DNA of 64,000 nt from positions 47,541,633-47,605,632 of the forward strand of contig CM070567.1 in assembly GCA_036346405.1 (NCBI GenBank). Reading direction: 5' to 3'. The DNA is from Phyllostachys edulis. Taxonomy: Eukaryota; Streptophyta; Magnoliopsida; Poales; Poaceae. Positions 32,001 through 42,289 of this stretch are shown here, one piece after another (position 1 is the stretch's first letter; every line of letters begins with the position of its first letter). The translations under genes and the position numbers were made by a program. Under the pieces are notes generated by a model. That model made no database searches. It saw nothing but the letters and a program-made list of their open reading frames with translations, and had not been told where the DNA came from.

Positions 32001-34057
32001 GTGATTTTGTACGGAAGATATTATTCCATTTATTCGACAGAAACAGATAGATACTAATATATTTATGATGGCATCCAGCTACATATTACATGCAGCAGGT
32101 TGACAGACCTCTTTGGTGATCGTACGCTTCTTCATTGGCTGAATCACCAAGCCCTTCGCCCACATCTTCGAAGTTGCTGCAAGAACACAGACATGCTTCA
32201 ATATGGTAAACATTGGTAAATGTTATAAAACATCAACTTTCTGTTGCTTGGATCTACCCAAAAAGTTGATTACAACACGGAAAATTTGTCTTGTGGTCAT
32301 TGATCTATTAATTATGCTTCCTCCACAGTCCATAGTAAGAAACACGAGAATGGTAGATATTAAGTATCCATTGAGGCAATCATGTGTATATACTGAAGTT
32401 CTTTGACGTGCCCAAACCTGCATTTGGAACTAACATTATATTGCCATCCAGGACAAAAAGAAAAGGTATAACAGCCCTGCTGCACTGTCAAATATAAAAG
32501 TTTTCGTCATTACATAGTTGTTAAAGGGGCTATTGCTCATTTCAAGAACTATTGCAGTACTGCTTAACCACAACTGATAACTGAACACAACAGAAACCCA
32601 TCTTTTGATAAGTAAAAGCACTAGAATTCAGGGTGAACTGCATACTTTTAGTAAAACCAATGCCTCTTGCAAGGATTTCCAATCTGCAAAGGTGCTGCTG
32701 ATAAATTCTGCATTTTCCTCTAAAAACATATCCTCCAATATGCTACTATTGTACTTTGGTGTGGGTAGGTTTATGCCATCTGCAATGCATATCCAATCAG
32801 CAAAACAAATTTTTTAAAAAGAAGACTATTCGTACATTAAAGGCCAAAAGTATGGAATTGAACAATTCTAAAGCAAGCACATTACCTTTTGTATATGCAC
32901 GGACATTGTTTCTTGATAAATTCATCCGTGAAACATTGAACAAAGAGCTCGCGGTTGGGATTATCGTGACATAGAACCCAGGAAGTTCTGCTATTTCTGT
33001 TGCTGCACCAATGAAAGAATTGAAAAATGAGAAGAAGAAAAGGCAAGGACTAAAACTCTACTTGCATGCACGAGCATCAACTGAATGCACATTGAGGTGA
33101 AAAAAGAAGTAACTTGATAGAACACCAACCTGGATATACATGAAGGACAGGCTTTCGTGCCTCATCTTGGAAAGTAGACCATGAAACCTTCCGGACTAAT
33201 GGAGAAGAGCTCAAGCTCTTCGCAACGACACAGAGGTAAAGACACCTCTTTGCATGGTACTGGTGATTCAGGAAATCCTTTTCATGGAAGCATTCCTATA
33301 TAAAAGAAGCAGAAAATAAATCACTAAAAAGTACTCCATGATCACTGACATGATAATCTAAAGCCCCAATAGTAGCTTAAATACTTTGCACATGTGCGTA
33401 AAAGTGCATTAGCTTTGTAAAGGTACCAATCTTTGTGGGAAACAAGACACTTGTGAATTTCTTAGAACGACAAAACGACCGGATTCCGGATAACTTTGTA
33501 TTTTTGTGAACCAACAAGAAATTTTGCTGACATGATTGATTAAACAATCCAGCATAGCTTAGCAGCCTCTATTGCAGTCTTGTCAACCAAATACCGCCAA
33601 ATGCTTTTGAAGGAGGAAAATTGGTGGCATCTAAAGCAACATTAAAAAAAAATCATCCATACTCCCCCGCAACACCCAGCCAATTCTCGAAGTAAACAAT
33701 AGCATCATAGCATGGAAACACTGCGAATACCTTGGGCAAGCGGACGAGGAGGTCCGCGGCGACGTCGGGCCTAGCGACCGCGCCGGTCGCGTGGCTCCCG
33801 GCGATCCGCACCACCTCCGGCGGCCGAAAGGTGAACGCAAGCTTCTCGGTGCCCAGCCCCAGGTCCCGCACGAACCCCGAGGCGGCCTCCGGCGCCGCCC
33901 GCTGCGGCGGCACCCTCTTGATGAGGTCCGCGACGGCGTCCGCGGCCTCCCCGGCGGCGCGGATGGCGGCGGCGCTCGGCCGCGCCTCCTCTAGGAGCGT
34001 GGAGAGCTTGCGGTCGATGGAGTCCTCTGCGGCGGCTGCGGCGGCGGCGGCGGCCAT
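20088..34057 (-). CDS. NOL6: Nucleolar protein 6 / UTP22-like (Nrap family)
   Basis: 25 coding exons on -: 34057-33731, 33295-33130, 33002-32886, 32779-32646, 32417-32258, 32176-32109, 31721-31623, 31350-31235, 30766-30592, 30521-30411, 30321-30243, 30146-30003, 29933-29820, 29712-29591, 29392-29310, 29232-29114, 29000-28886, 28785-28648, 27181-27085, 27011-26886, 26573-26481, 21121-21016, 20721-20576, 20500-20420, 20213-20088. All have GT-AG borders and the phases close to 3162 nt, 1053 residues. Recognised blocks are [14 protein letters not shown] near the N terminus (nucleotidyltransferase-like fold), [37 protein letters not shown], and [18 protein letters not shown]. Nrap/NOL6/Utp22 is part of the UTP-C module of the small-subunit processome, which matures 18S rRNA in the nucleolus. 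The start is the first ATG, before a poly-Ala run. Intron 21 holds a copia element; intron 18 holds another insertion. Confidence 0.9.
21155..21375 (-). repeat. 3' LTR of the copia element
   Basis: 221 bases. On the element's strand it follows the purine tract GCGGGGGGG. It differs from the 5' LTR only around 21268-21292. Confidence 0.92.
21390..21838 (-). pseudogene. Copia RNase H, frameshifted
   Basis: The [14 protein letters not shown] block at 21838 and the [11 protein letters not shown]..., VYCDNVSA and [10 protein letters not shown] blocks (21693-21406) are in different frames because of a small deletion near 21.7 kb. Confidence 0.85.
22151..23481 (-). pseudogene. Copia reverse transcriptase, frameshifted
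   Basis: Three overlapping frames each carry part of the enzyme. 23481-22513 holds [19 protein letters not shown] and the [12 protein letters not shown] block. A second frame carries a [11 protein letters not shown] block. A third (22450-22151) carries the catalytic YVDD near 22333. The shifts lie at about 22.5-22.6 kb and near 22.45 kb. The enzyme cannot be made from this copy without correction. Confidence 0.85.
23745..24944 (-). CDS. Copia protease and integrase frame
   Basis: Open for about 400 residues. An aspartic protease motif ([10 protein letters not shown]) lies at about residue 64 (near 24755). A GAG-pre-integrase zinc motif ([11 protein letters not shown] with CHACQVGRH) follows, then the integrase core with HCDLW and a downstream DNGREF block. 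The frame ends inside the integrase C-terminal half at 23745. In Ty1/copia these are parts of one polyprotein. Here the frame is cut off from gag and reverse transcriptase, so it is at most a partial product. Confidence 0.8.
   Translation of the reverse strand: MPISPDSPGPFSTTLSAGGGRTSRVRRRLGDHRLAWTPWSGSWDHRPRQATQRLRPQSSVATDWVMDSGASSHMTSDTGNISLFRPPHSSSIVVGNGSTLPITASGHSILPGPFYLNNILVAPDIIKNLISLNRFTIDNNCYVEFDPFGLSVKDLNSRSVIARCNSSGPLYTLTAPVHSTESCALVAAAPFATWHRRLGHPGHESLSTLASTSAIRWNKNTSDSLCHACQVGRHIRLPFGTSSSRAIKNFDLIHCDLWTSPVTSVSGFKYYLVILDDCSHFLWTFPLRLKSETFPTLANFFSYVKTQFGCTIRSIQCDNGREFDNSSTRAFFLTNGVLLRMSCPYTSSQNGKAERMIRSVNNIIRSMLFQASLAPSYWVEGLHTATYLINRLPTKTLAL
24950..26150 (-). pseudogene. Copia gag region, frameshifted
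   Basis: GC-rich sequence on - with gag-type pieces in several frames, for example [20 protein letters not shown] near 25.4 kb, a common block of grass copia capsids. No single frame spans it, so no full capsid could be made. Confidence 0.65.
26201..26211 (-). other. Primer-binding site of the copia element
   Basis: On - it reads TGGTATCAAGA immediately after the 5' LTR, complementary in its first eight bases to the initiator tRNA-Met 3' end. Confidence 0.8.
26212..26429 (-). repeat. 5' LTR of the copia element
   Basis: 218 bases, TG...CA ends, followed on - by the primer-binding site. Confidence 0.92.
27396..28288. mobile_element. Insertion with 11-bp inverted ends in NOL6 intron 18
   Basis: Perfect inverted ends GTTATTAAGTC (27396-27406 and 28278-28288) enclose 893 bases. 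The interior is of two kinds: AGTCG/CGACT-rich flanks, and a low-complexity centre full of GGAGAGCAGAGC and GGGCTAGGGCTCC repeats. No coding capacity and no clear target duplication are seen. It accounts for the unusual 1466-base length of intron 18. Confidence 0.5.
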
Positions 34058-34106
34058 GGTGGTTTCGGTGGTCGCCGGCGGCGGGAAGGCGACAGCGTGC
34101 GGGGGG

Positions 34107-34118
34107 TTTAGGGTTTAG
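34107..34118 (-). promoter_or_regulatory. Telo-box upstream of NOL6
   Basis: On - this reads CTAAACCCTAAA, containing AAACCCTAA, 50-61 bases before the ATG. Telo-boxes are common just around the start of plant ribosomal-protein and ribosome-biogenesis genes. Confidence 0.65.
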
Positions 34119-34179
34119 TTAGACTTGGGAGGAGGAATTCACCCTTTTCCTTAATCCTTAGTAATAGTAGACTGCAAAA

Positions 34180-34255
34180 GGCCCATGAGCTAGCTCCTAG
34201 CCCATAAAGCACCTACGGCCCGGCCCAATATAAAGATAGCGCACGCGCCGGCCCA
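34180..34255 (-). promoter_or_regulatory. Site II (TGGGCC/T) cluster upstream of NOL6
   Basis: GGCCCA occurs at 34180-34185, 34222-34227 and 34250-34255, and AGCCCA at 34199-34204. On the gene's strand these are TGGGCC and TGGGCT site II elements, which bind TCP factors and co-operate with telo-boxes in growth-related genes. Confidence 0.6.
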
Positions 34256-34300
34256 AACTAGAGGCATTAACTGAATTTTGCAGGAATTTGAGCCGAACAT

Positions 34301-34455
34301 GAATTTTGCAGGAATTTCACTTATAAAACAATTCGATTCCCGCACGAGTCCAGAAAAATACTTTGCAATCAGGGCCTAAATTTTGCAGGAATTTCACATA
34401 TAAAACAAATCGATTTCCGCACGAGTCCAGGAAAATACGTTGCAAACTGGGCCTA
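34301..34455. repeat. Tandem pair of about 77-base units
   Basis: Each unit starts ATTTTGCAGGAATTTCAC, contains CCCGCACGAGTCCAG or a close variant, and ends GGGCCTAA. The copies differ at several positions. The unit resembles sequences common at ends of grass MITEs. Confidence 0.7.
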
Positions 34456-35229
34456 AATCTTCTTCTCTGAAGCAAGCTAAGCCAAACGTACTCATCAACG
34501 AACCGATTGAAGCAGGATGCAGGAACGAACGAATGATCGAGCACGTCGTACAAGGTGCTTTGCTTGTTTAGAAACATTCTTGTTCTATGAACCGAGGTGA
34601 TTCAATAGCAATATTTGGATTACCCGTGCATCCGTACGGTGAACATATTTTTCTGTAATATTTATTTGGTGCCAAACAACTTGTTCGAATTCCAGCCCAA
34701 CGGAAATAAAACTTTGAGGACCTATCTTCTTTCTTTTAGCTTGAATGGCTCAAACTTGACATATTTTAGATTCCATAGTTTCTCGGTTATCGTTTACATC
34801 AATTTGGAAATAAGATTTTGGGTTGGAATTTAATTAATAACTTTTATAGTTTAAGATCTTAAAATACAATTTTTTTTTTTTAATTTTGATAACACATACT
34901 TATTTTCAAATTTCAACGTGTATGATTTGGACTTAATTATAATAACAATTTTGATCAATTTAGTCGCCGAACAGCGGAGCGACTAGAACACATATCTCTC
35001 ACCGCTGGGCCTTAGGCATCTAACGGTTGGGCGACTAAGAGCGCTTATAAGGCGTGCGCGCCCGACCGAGGGCAGTTCGCCATTTTTGCCAGAGAGCCTC
35101 GACGATGGCGCATGCACGGCAACAACAATCTCAGGTGTGCATCTGACAATTGTGGTTCGTTGGATTTTTTTATTTCTTGAGTTCGATTTAAGAAGAGAGT
35201 TCGGTTATAGGAATTTTTTTGTTGGAATC
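34456..35229. other. AT-rich intergenic sequence between NOL6 and the MED26-like gene
   Basis: No gene is supported. The MED26-like gene's expected N-terminal exon(s) should lie here, but no matching frame is visible. Confidence 0.4.
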
Positions 35230-37201
35230 CCCCAGTGTATTGAATCGGGGAGGTCGACGTGGACAGCCTCGGCGAGGACGAGGGCGCCGGCGTGGAGAGC
35301 AAGATAATGGCGATCAAGGACTTCTTGGAGGACCCGACCAGGTCCTTAAAGATCACATTTTTATGGGTTTGGCAATAATACGATTTCACTCACCACTTCT
35401 TCTGTTGCAAACTGTACGCTCGTATGGTTTCGTCACAGTCGGAGGACGAGCTGGTGAGCCTGCTGCAGAACCTGGCAGACATGGACATCACCTACAAGGC
35501 TCTCCAGGTGATGCTTACTTTTCTTCCCTCTATTTCTTTTTTGCTTCGCTTTTGTTCTGCTTGCTTACGGAAGGAAGGATTGGTTTGGTTGTTTGCTTCT
35601 TAAAGCAGCTCGAGGAGTGAAAAGTTTGTGTTTCTGGTTGTACAGGAGACGGACATCGGCCGGCATGTCAATGGCCTGCGCAAGCACCCGTCCGGCGAAG
35701 TCCGGCAGCTGGTGAAGCTGCCCGTCAGGTGAAGAACAAGCAGAGTGTTGCTAAATTTATGCCGTATGATTCTAGAATTGTCTTTTAATTGTGGTTTGGT
35801 TTCTGTGGATTTGGTGTTGTGTGCGTCCCTGAAGGAAATGGAAGGAGATAGTGGACGACTGGGTGCGGCTGCACAACTCCGGTGCCGACAGTGGCAGCTC
35901 GATCATAAGTATGCCATTGTGCTTAGCTCCAAAACTTTTTAGATTTTTTTTTCGGTGATAATTTCCATTGATGTGATTCATGGTGGCAGCTGATGGTGAT
36001 TCGCCTGAGAAAATCCAAGGCAAAAGCTACCAAAATGCTCAGGTAAGTTGTTCTCCCACAACCCAATGTTGGCTGGTGCTATGGTTCTTCCTTTGCAACG
36101 GCCATAAATATCTTCAAAACACTATCTTTAGTTTTTACTTTTATGGAGAAAGTTTCGATTTAGTGAGCAGTTTGTGTCTAGAATATTCCTAGCCCAATTT
36201 ATTACTCTGTTAATCCACTACATAGTTAACCATGGTTTACTCAGGTCTTAGAAAAGTAAGAATGTAAAATGGATAACTAAAACATAAAATGATTTGTGTT
36301 GATGGAGTTGTTATTGTTTAAATTTTGTTCTTTGTCTGCACAGTTCGTAACATGGACACTTCTGCTACTGTTGTGCTCTTGCAGGTTTCAGACTTCAAGT
36401 ATTCCCCCAGCCCACGGAGGCACAGTGAGTTCCCATATCTATTCTCTAAGAGTTTCTATGTAGAGCTCATAGCTTTGAAGACCTAATACTGTACTAATTG
36501 AACCTTTGTTTCATTGTTTGGACTTTAGATGGTTTGAGTCCAGAGAGGTCTAGCAATAATAACGGGTTCGAGTCAACAATGGAGAAGCATAGAGCAAGCC
36601 CTGCACCCACATATCATAATACCAAGCAGAACAATAGCAACAACAATTCTACTACTTCGTCATCTGCTCCAGCTGTAAGTCTAACCGGATCATCCTCCCT
36701 ATTTGCTTAGTCCCATTTGTGTGTTCATGAAACCGAAGAACCGTGCCTATATTTTGAATTTGATATTCATGAATACGCTTTGCAGAGGATTATGAGGGAG
36801 CAGAAGGATAGTGCTTTGGATCTTGAGAAGCTCGATTCTGCCAGGAAGAGGCTTCAAGAAAATTACCAGGAATTTCAAAATGGTAATAGTTGCATGACAT
36901 ACTGAGCATATTTTTGCTACAATATGCCATAGTATTATATGTAATTTTATTTGCTCCAAAATGGCATATTAAATTGTTTACTGTTGGGCTAACAATGTAG
37001 TAGTGACAAGCAAAGAAAATGATGGTCAGTTAGTGACACTGACACCCATGCTTTTTTAAACAAAATCTCCCTATTTCTTGTTTTATTTTCACAGCAAAAA
37101 AGCAGAGGACAATTCAAGTGACGGATATCCAAGACATACCACAGCCGAAAAATAGAAACGCCTTCATCCGCAAGGGCGGCCTCCCAGGAAGCCACCGGTG
37201 A
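35230..37201 (+). pseudogene. MED26/TFIIS N-terminal domain gene, 5' end broken
   Basis: Exons 35439-35507, 35646-35728, 35835-35908, 35990-36042, 36385-36424, 36529-36674, 36786-36882 and 37095-37201 join in phase (222 residues to a TGA). They give the TFIIS N-terminal (LW) domain: [46 protein letters not shown] Ser/Asn-rich linker and a charged helix (LDLEKLDSARKRLQENYQEF) follow, and the end is basic. This is the architecture of plant MED26, a Mediator subunit linking to elongation. The preceding exon (to 35341) encodes the matching MAIKDFLEDP but is one base short before its donor (GACCCGACCAG), so the frame does not join the next exon. A TGA lies upstream in its frame, and the family's further N terminus is missing. 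It is probably a decaying copy; a short product from an internal Met is possible. Confidence 0.75.
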
Positions 37202-38067
37202 TCTATCTTACAATCACCGGCACCTAGCGAGCTCGCAAAATTGTATTTTCCACGGATAAGAAAACGAAAATAAAAAGGAAGGAGGGAAGAGTTTATGCTT
37301 GTTTTTCTGTTTTCTACTCTTACTATTATTCATTAGTTGTTGGCTAGCCTCACCTCCAGTCCATTGTAATAGTATTGTTCCAGCACATGAGGCTACGCAT
37401 GTGTTCCTCTTAAGACTTGGGAGAAAAGGAGAACAAAGGCTATTGGTCATTTGTGTTGTAGTTTTTCTTAGGATCTTGTTTAATAGTACTTATTAGAATG
37501 ACCTGGTTGATTAACATCGTTTGCAAAATGATTTCTAACTATTGCCATGATGTGTTCAGTTCCAAAAGTTCCAAGTACTATTCGGTTTCTGTGGTTTCCT
37601 CTGTGGTTCCTAGTGGGTACATTCCTAGAGAGTATATTGGCCCCGTAAAAATGGAGGATTTCGGATGCTTTTTTTTCTTAAAGAAAAAAGAATGTAATGT
37701 GCTCCCAAAACACACGAGATAGGACTTTGGTGAGAATTTGGTGCTGTACAACGAATATTAACATATGAATGATTGGGCCATAATTTTTTGTGCAGAGTCC
37801 TATCATTCATTCACGCACGTTGGTTCTTTCGAAAGGTAAAAAAAACATGCACGTTTGATCAGGTCGTGCTCTCCTCCCCTACAGCTAATTAGGAAGATGA
37901 TCCCACTTGCAAACTTGTTAGTCAAACAGTTGTATATACATGAACTGCTGGAGAATACTAGACATTCGTATGCCAATAGTGGGTAGCATGTCCAGCCCCT
38001 CTCCCTCTGCCCCTGTATGCCTATGCTAGATTGTCTACTAGACTCGTCGCTATTCCTATTTCCTGCT
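37202..38067. other. Intergenic, no gene seen
   Basis: Downstream region of the MED26-like gene. Only short frames, and a TTTTTTCTTAAAGAAAAAA palindrome near 37670. Confidence 0.4.
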
Positions 38068-38339
38068 CGGAAACGCATCCTCTGTAAAGTCACGGATGAA
38101 CAGTGTGATGACATTCGGTAGATCTGAGCCGTTGGATTCGAGAAGAACGTCCAGATCAATAGCTACAGTGATGATACAGTGCTCATAAACAGCACCTATG
38201 CTACAGTGCTTGCTACAGTGTTTTGTGGGCGGTACACACCTCGATCTCAGCCTCTCATTTTTGATCCAACGGCCGGCACACAATATCACCTTACTGTTCA
38301 TCCGTGACTTTACACTGTAAAGTCAGAGGATGTGTTTCC
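38068..38339. mobile_element. MITE, probably hAT-type
   Basis: Inverted ends GGAAAC(G/A)CATCCTCTG...TAAAGTCACGGATGAACAG extend about 35-45 bases; the right arm has an 11-base extra piece. Flanking TTCCTGC(T/C) at 38060-38067 and 38340-38347 agrees at 7 of 8 bases. ACAGTG motifs repeat in the centre (GCTACAGTG). There is no coding capacity. Confidence 0.7.
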
Positions 38340-38923
38340 TTCCTGCCCATGGTATGCCGGCATAACCTCTGAGCCGTACACTGTTCTTCTTCCATCAGTT
38401 CCGCCGTACACTGCTCACTGGTACATGACAACACAACACCAATGCCTAATGCTTAGTACAACATTATCGTTCACATTAATTAACAGGAACAAAGGGAAAT
38501 TTGCGCATACAAAACACATAGATTTTATGTCCTGCTGGCTGCTGCTCGTATTCAGCCTGACTCTTTGGTGCATAGTAATTTTCTAGCTGCGGCCATTACA
38601 ATACGTAAACATGTAGATTACCACATGCCTATGGAGAAAGCCACACCTGCACCTCTCATTCCCAGCCAGCTAAAACTAGGAGGCAGAATTAGGAAAGACC
38701 ATTTCAAATGGCGAAATGCAGCAGTAGCACCCCTCGACTCCCGGCCATCCCGACCTTCTTCTCTCTCTGGCCACCACCACCATCACCACCAACTCACCGT
38801 CTCCTCCTCCTCCATTGTCTCTCTGCCGTTGCATGCCTCCCAAGCCACACGCGCGGGCCAACAACTATTGACCAGCGTTGCGACGCACCTCACCATCGCA
38901 CATCTCCCCCCGGCCGGCAAGAA
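38340..38923 (+). other. Upstream and leader region of EXO70
   Basis: Pyrimidine-rich sequence. An in-frame ATG at 38708 would add 72 residues with a Pro/Ser/His-rich composition unlike EXO70, so this stretch is read as leader. Confidence 0.4.
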
Positions 38924-41040
38924 ATGGACAGCCGGAGCCAGGCACCCCACAAATGCAGCAGCTTCTCGCCGGCGACCATCCGCGACGACGGCAAGCCCCG
39001 GGAGGTCGACCGCAACCTCTCGCTTGGTGCCGTCAGGCACGGTAAGCACGAGAGGAGGGACCAGCAACCAGGGGCCGGCATTGCCAGGGAGCAGATCAAG
39101 GAGGAGTGCGAGGAGGAGGAGGATAGCAATGCCGCCGCCGGCCAGGACGGGGACGGTGGCGGGTGTGTTAATGCTGAGGGTGCGGCGGGAGGGGAGGGCG
39201 GCGAGCCGGACCTCGCCGCGTTGTCGGGGGAGATTGATGCGTTCATCGTGGGACAGGACGGCGACGCGCCGGGGAGCATCCCGGAGGCGACGTTGGAGAA
39301 GTTCGCCTCCGCCGTCGAGCAGGAGATCGCGCAGTCGGAGTCGGCGCAAGACAAGTGGGCGACGGATGCCATCGGCGAGCCGCGGGCATTGCTCGCCGCG
39401 ATCACGCGCATCGCGGCGCTCTCGTCCGCGCTCGCCAAGAACCCGGAGGGGAGCGGCAAGTGCACCGCCGGTGTGCACCGGGTCACCGGCGTGCTGCACC
39501 GCGCCATGGCGTTCCTCGAGGACGAATTCCACGCGCTGCTCGATCACCCGCGCGTCCCCAAGGCGGCACACGCCGGCGACCCCGGGAGCAACAGCGGCAA
39601 GTCGATGAGGCGGCCGCCGTCGTTCGAGCACGGCCAGGAGCCCGACCGGTGCGTCCTCCCTGCGCCGTCGGATGCCAGCGCCACCGCGGGAGACGCCGCG
39701 CGGCCGTACCCGGCGGAGACAGTGGACCGGCTCCGCTCCATGGCCGACGCCATGATTACCGCCGGCTACGTGACGGAGTGCACGCAGATGTTCCTGGTGG
39801 CGCGCCGAAACGCGTTCGACGCGTCGCTGCAGGCGCTCGGGTACGAGAAGGCGAGCATCGACGACGTGGTGAAGATGACGTGGGAGGCGCTGGAGGCGGA
39901 GATCGCCAAGTGGATCAAGGCGTTCCGGCACACCATCAACGTCGGCCTCTCCACCGAGCACGACCTCTGCACACGCATCTTCGCTGGCCGCCACGCCGCC
40001 GTCGGCCGCGGCATCTTCGCCGACCTTGCGCGCTGCGTCATGCTCCACATGCTCAACTTCACCGAGGCCGTGGCCATGACCAAACGCGCCGCCGAGAAGC
40101 TCTTCAAAGTGCTCGACATGTACGAGGCCATCCGCGACGCGTCCCCTGTCATCGACGCCTTCCTCGCCGCCTCCGCCGACGAGCCCACCGACAAGAACAG
40201 CACCGCTCTGGCCGATCTCAAGGCCGAGATCGGGGCCGTGCGGTCTCTCCTCGGCGAGTCGGCCGCCACCATCTTCTGCGAGCTCGAGAGCTCCATCCGC
40301 GCCGACGCCGGCAAGCAGCCGGTCCCCGGCGGCGCCGTGCATCCGCTCACCCGCTACGTGATGAACTACCTCAAGTACGTTTGCGAGTACAACAACACGC
40401 TCGAGCAGGTGTTCCAGGAGCACCGCCGGCACGATGGCGGCGGCGACGGCAACCCGTTCGCGGCGCAGCTGATGGAGGTGATGGAGCTCCTCCACGGGAA
40501 CCTGGAGGGGAAGTCGCGGCTGTACAAGGACCCGGCGCTGAGCAGCATCTTCCTGATGAACAACGGGCGGTACATGCTGCAGAAGATCCGGGGTCGCCGG
40601 AGACGAACGCCGTGCTCGGCGAGGCGTGGGCGCGGAAGCAGTCGACGAACCTGAGGCAGTACCACAAGAACTACCAGCGGGAGACGTGGAGCCGCGTGCT
40701 TGGCCTGCTCCGCGACGACGGCGTGCTCACCGTGAAGGGGTCGGTGCAGAAGCCGGTGCTCAAGGAGCGGTTCAAGCAGTTCAACGCCGCCATGGACGAG
40801 ATCCAGCGGACGCAGGGAGCCTGGGTCGTCTGCGACGAGCAGCTGCAGTCGGAGCTGCGTGTGTCCATCGCCGCAGTCGTCGTGCCGGCCTACCGGTCGT
40901 TCCTCGGGCGGTTCGCGCAGACCTTCAGCGCCGGGAGGCAGACAGAGAAGTACATCAAGCTGAGCGCCGAGGACCTCGAGGCGCTCATCGATGAGCTCTT
41001 CGACGGCAACGCCACGTCCATGGCCAGGAGGAGGACATAA
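38924..41040 (+). CDS. EXO70: EXO70 exocyst subunit, single-base frameshift
   Basis: Intronless, as many plant EXO70 genes are. From ATG 38924 the frame runs to about 40590, then the family frame resumes one base out of step and ends in TAA at 41038-41040. With the missing base the length would be about 705 residues, normal for the family. In order: an acidic N terminus, helical repeats, VTGVLHRAMAFLEDEFHALL, EAEIAKWIKAFRH, CELESSIR, HPLTRYVMNYLKYVCEY, FLMNNGRYMLQKIRG | TNLRQYHKNYQRETWSRVL, KERFKQFNAAMDEI, and VVVPAYRSFLGRF. EXO70 binds PI(4,5)P2 and tethers secretory vesicles at the plasma membrane as part of the exocyst. The break is in a G run (CGGGG, 40589-40593) before TCGCCGGAG. This is either a real mutation or a base-calling error. 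The long N-terminal acidic stretch suggests the B/C side of the family, but this is unsure. Confidence 0.85.
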
Positions 41041-41518
41041 CAGTAATAATGACCGGCTGAACCAACAGATTAAAAAGAGCGGGAAAATTAAGGGGAGGAG
41101 CATTTGGTGAGCTAATTCTTGATTTAAGCAATGTATTAATTTTTGTTTCGCTGTTCTTTTTGCTGGTTAAAGAAAGTTAATTTGGTCGAACAGATGATGA
41201 TGTATTACTTACTGCATTTCTCAGAGCAGGTAGATATGTGTAATGTGTTACATGTGTATCCATTAATCCTTGTATTGCCTGATGACATTAAAATTTTTCG
41301 TTTTATTGGTCAATCACTTGACAACCAAATGCATTTTCAGTGTCTTACTGGTTCAAGGCCATCTGCGATGTGGAAAAATATTACACTATTTTTACGTGAA
41401 ATTTCTGCAAATTTCTTGTGAAATTCCTGAGTTCCAAACAGGTTATGAAAACTTGTATGGAAAATTCATATTATTGTCTCATCACTGATCAGAGCTCCTG
41501 ATATTTAAGTTTAATATT
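41041..41518. other. Intergenic between EXO70 and the citrate-binding-like gene
   Basis: Convergent 3' regions of the two genes; AT-rich, no gene seen. Confidence 0.45.
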
Positions 41519-42289
41519 TCAGCCTGAAGTTTTGGTGTAGACCTTGACATCTCTCCACCGTGACTCCATGTAGTGCGAGGGGTCCGTCTGCACGTACACC
41601 CCGAACTTGAAGTAGTGCGAGTAGCCGCCGTGGCCGGCGACAGTCAGCTTCTCGTCGCCGTCGACGAACACGGTGAGCGTCCCCGCGCCGACGTCGTGGA
41701 CCACGTTGAGCCTGAACCACCGGTCGTAGATGTCGCCGTCCACCACCCGCGTCTCGTCGTGGTAGTACATGAGACGGCCGCCGTAGACGTGCAGCATCAG
41801 CGTCGTGTTGCGCCCCGAGGCCCTCGACGCGCCGAACACCTGCATGACGGACACCCCCGTCGTGCCGGCCGGCACGTAGCCGTAGCCCTCGAACTGCCAC
41901 ACCCCCGAAGTGTAGGTTCTCTGCTCGGAACAAAATCACAAGATTAATTCATTACTCGTCACAAATCTTCCCAAGAAAATTGAATCACTTGACAATTACC
42001 AAATAAACTTGCACATTAAGCTTACATTTAGGAGTATCTCGGTGCGCGGCTTGGTGGGGCTGCCGGGGCTGAAGGGCTTATCGGTGCAGAACACCCACAT
42101 CCGCCGCACGCCGTCGCGGAACTCGTATCGCTGCTCCGGCGGCAGGTCGTACGGCTTGTGCAGCTTGAACCTGTCCTCCGTGAGCTCGACGGCGGTGAAG
42201 CCGGAGGTCGGGTCGGCACCGGAGCTCCGAATGCACGACAGTGCCAGGAGGACGAACAAACGAAGCCATGACAACAAGTGCTTTGCCAT
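41519..42289 (-). CDS. Secreted citrate-binding-like protein (alginate lyase 2 fold)
   Basis: Two exons on -, 42289-42026 and 41920-41519, joined in phase 0, give 221 residues. The N terminus is a signal peptide (MAKHLLSWLRLFVLLALSC, cleaved near residue 25). The mature part matches plant citrate-binding proteins of the alginate-lyase-2/concanavalin fold: GFTAVELTEDRFKLHKPYD, RYEFRDGVRRMWVF, TDKPFSP, KPRTEI at the exon end, SGVWQFEGYGYVP, SVMQVFGAS, DRWFRLNVVHD, and YMESRWRDVKVYTK near the C terminus. The Hevea member is a vacuolar citrate-binding protein; others are predicted to be secreted. The ligand here is unknown. The frame is intact and the length is normal. Confidence 0.88.

Noticed and set aside
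38708..38923. Upstream in-frame ATG extending EXO70 by 72 residues
   Set aside because: The extension is Pro/Ser/His-rich and unlike the family; the ATG at 38924 gives a normal length.
38783..40495. 570-residue open frame on - across EXO70
   Set aside because: It is the antisense of a GC-rich, codon-biased gene; the EXO70 frame has clear family motifs and this one has none.
39355..40590. Long second frame on + inside EXO70 before the frameshift
   Set aside because: It is Arg/Ala/Pro-rich with no domain. It becomes EXO70 only after the one-base shift at about 40590.
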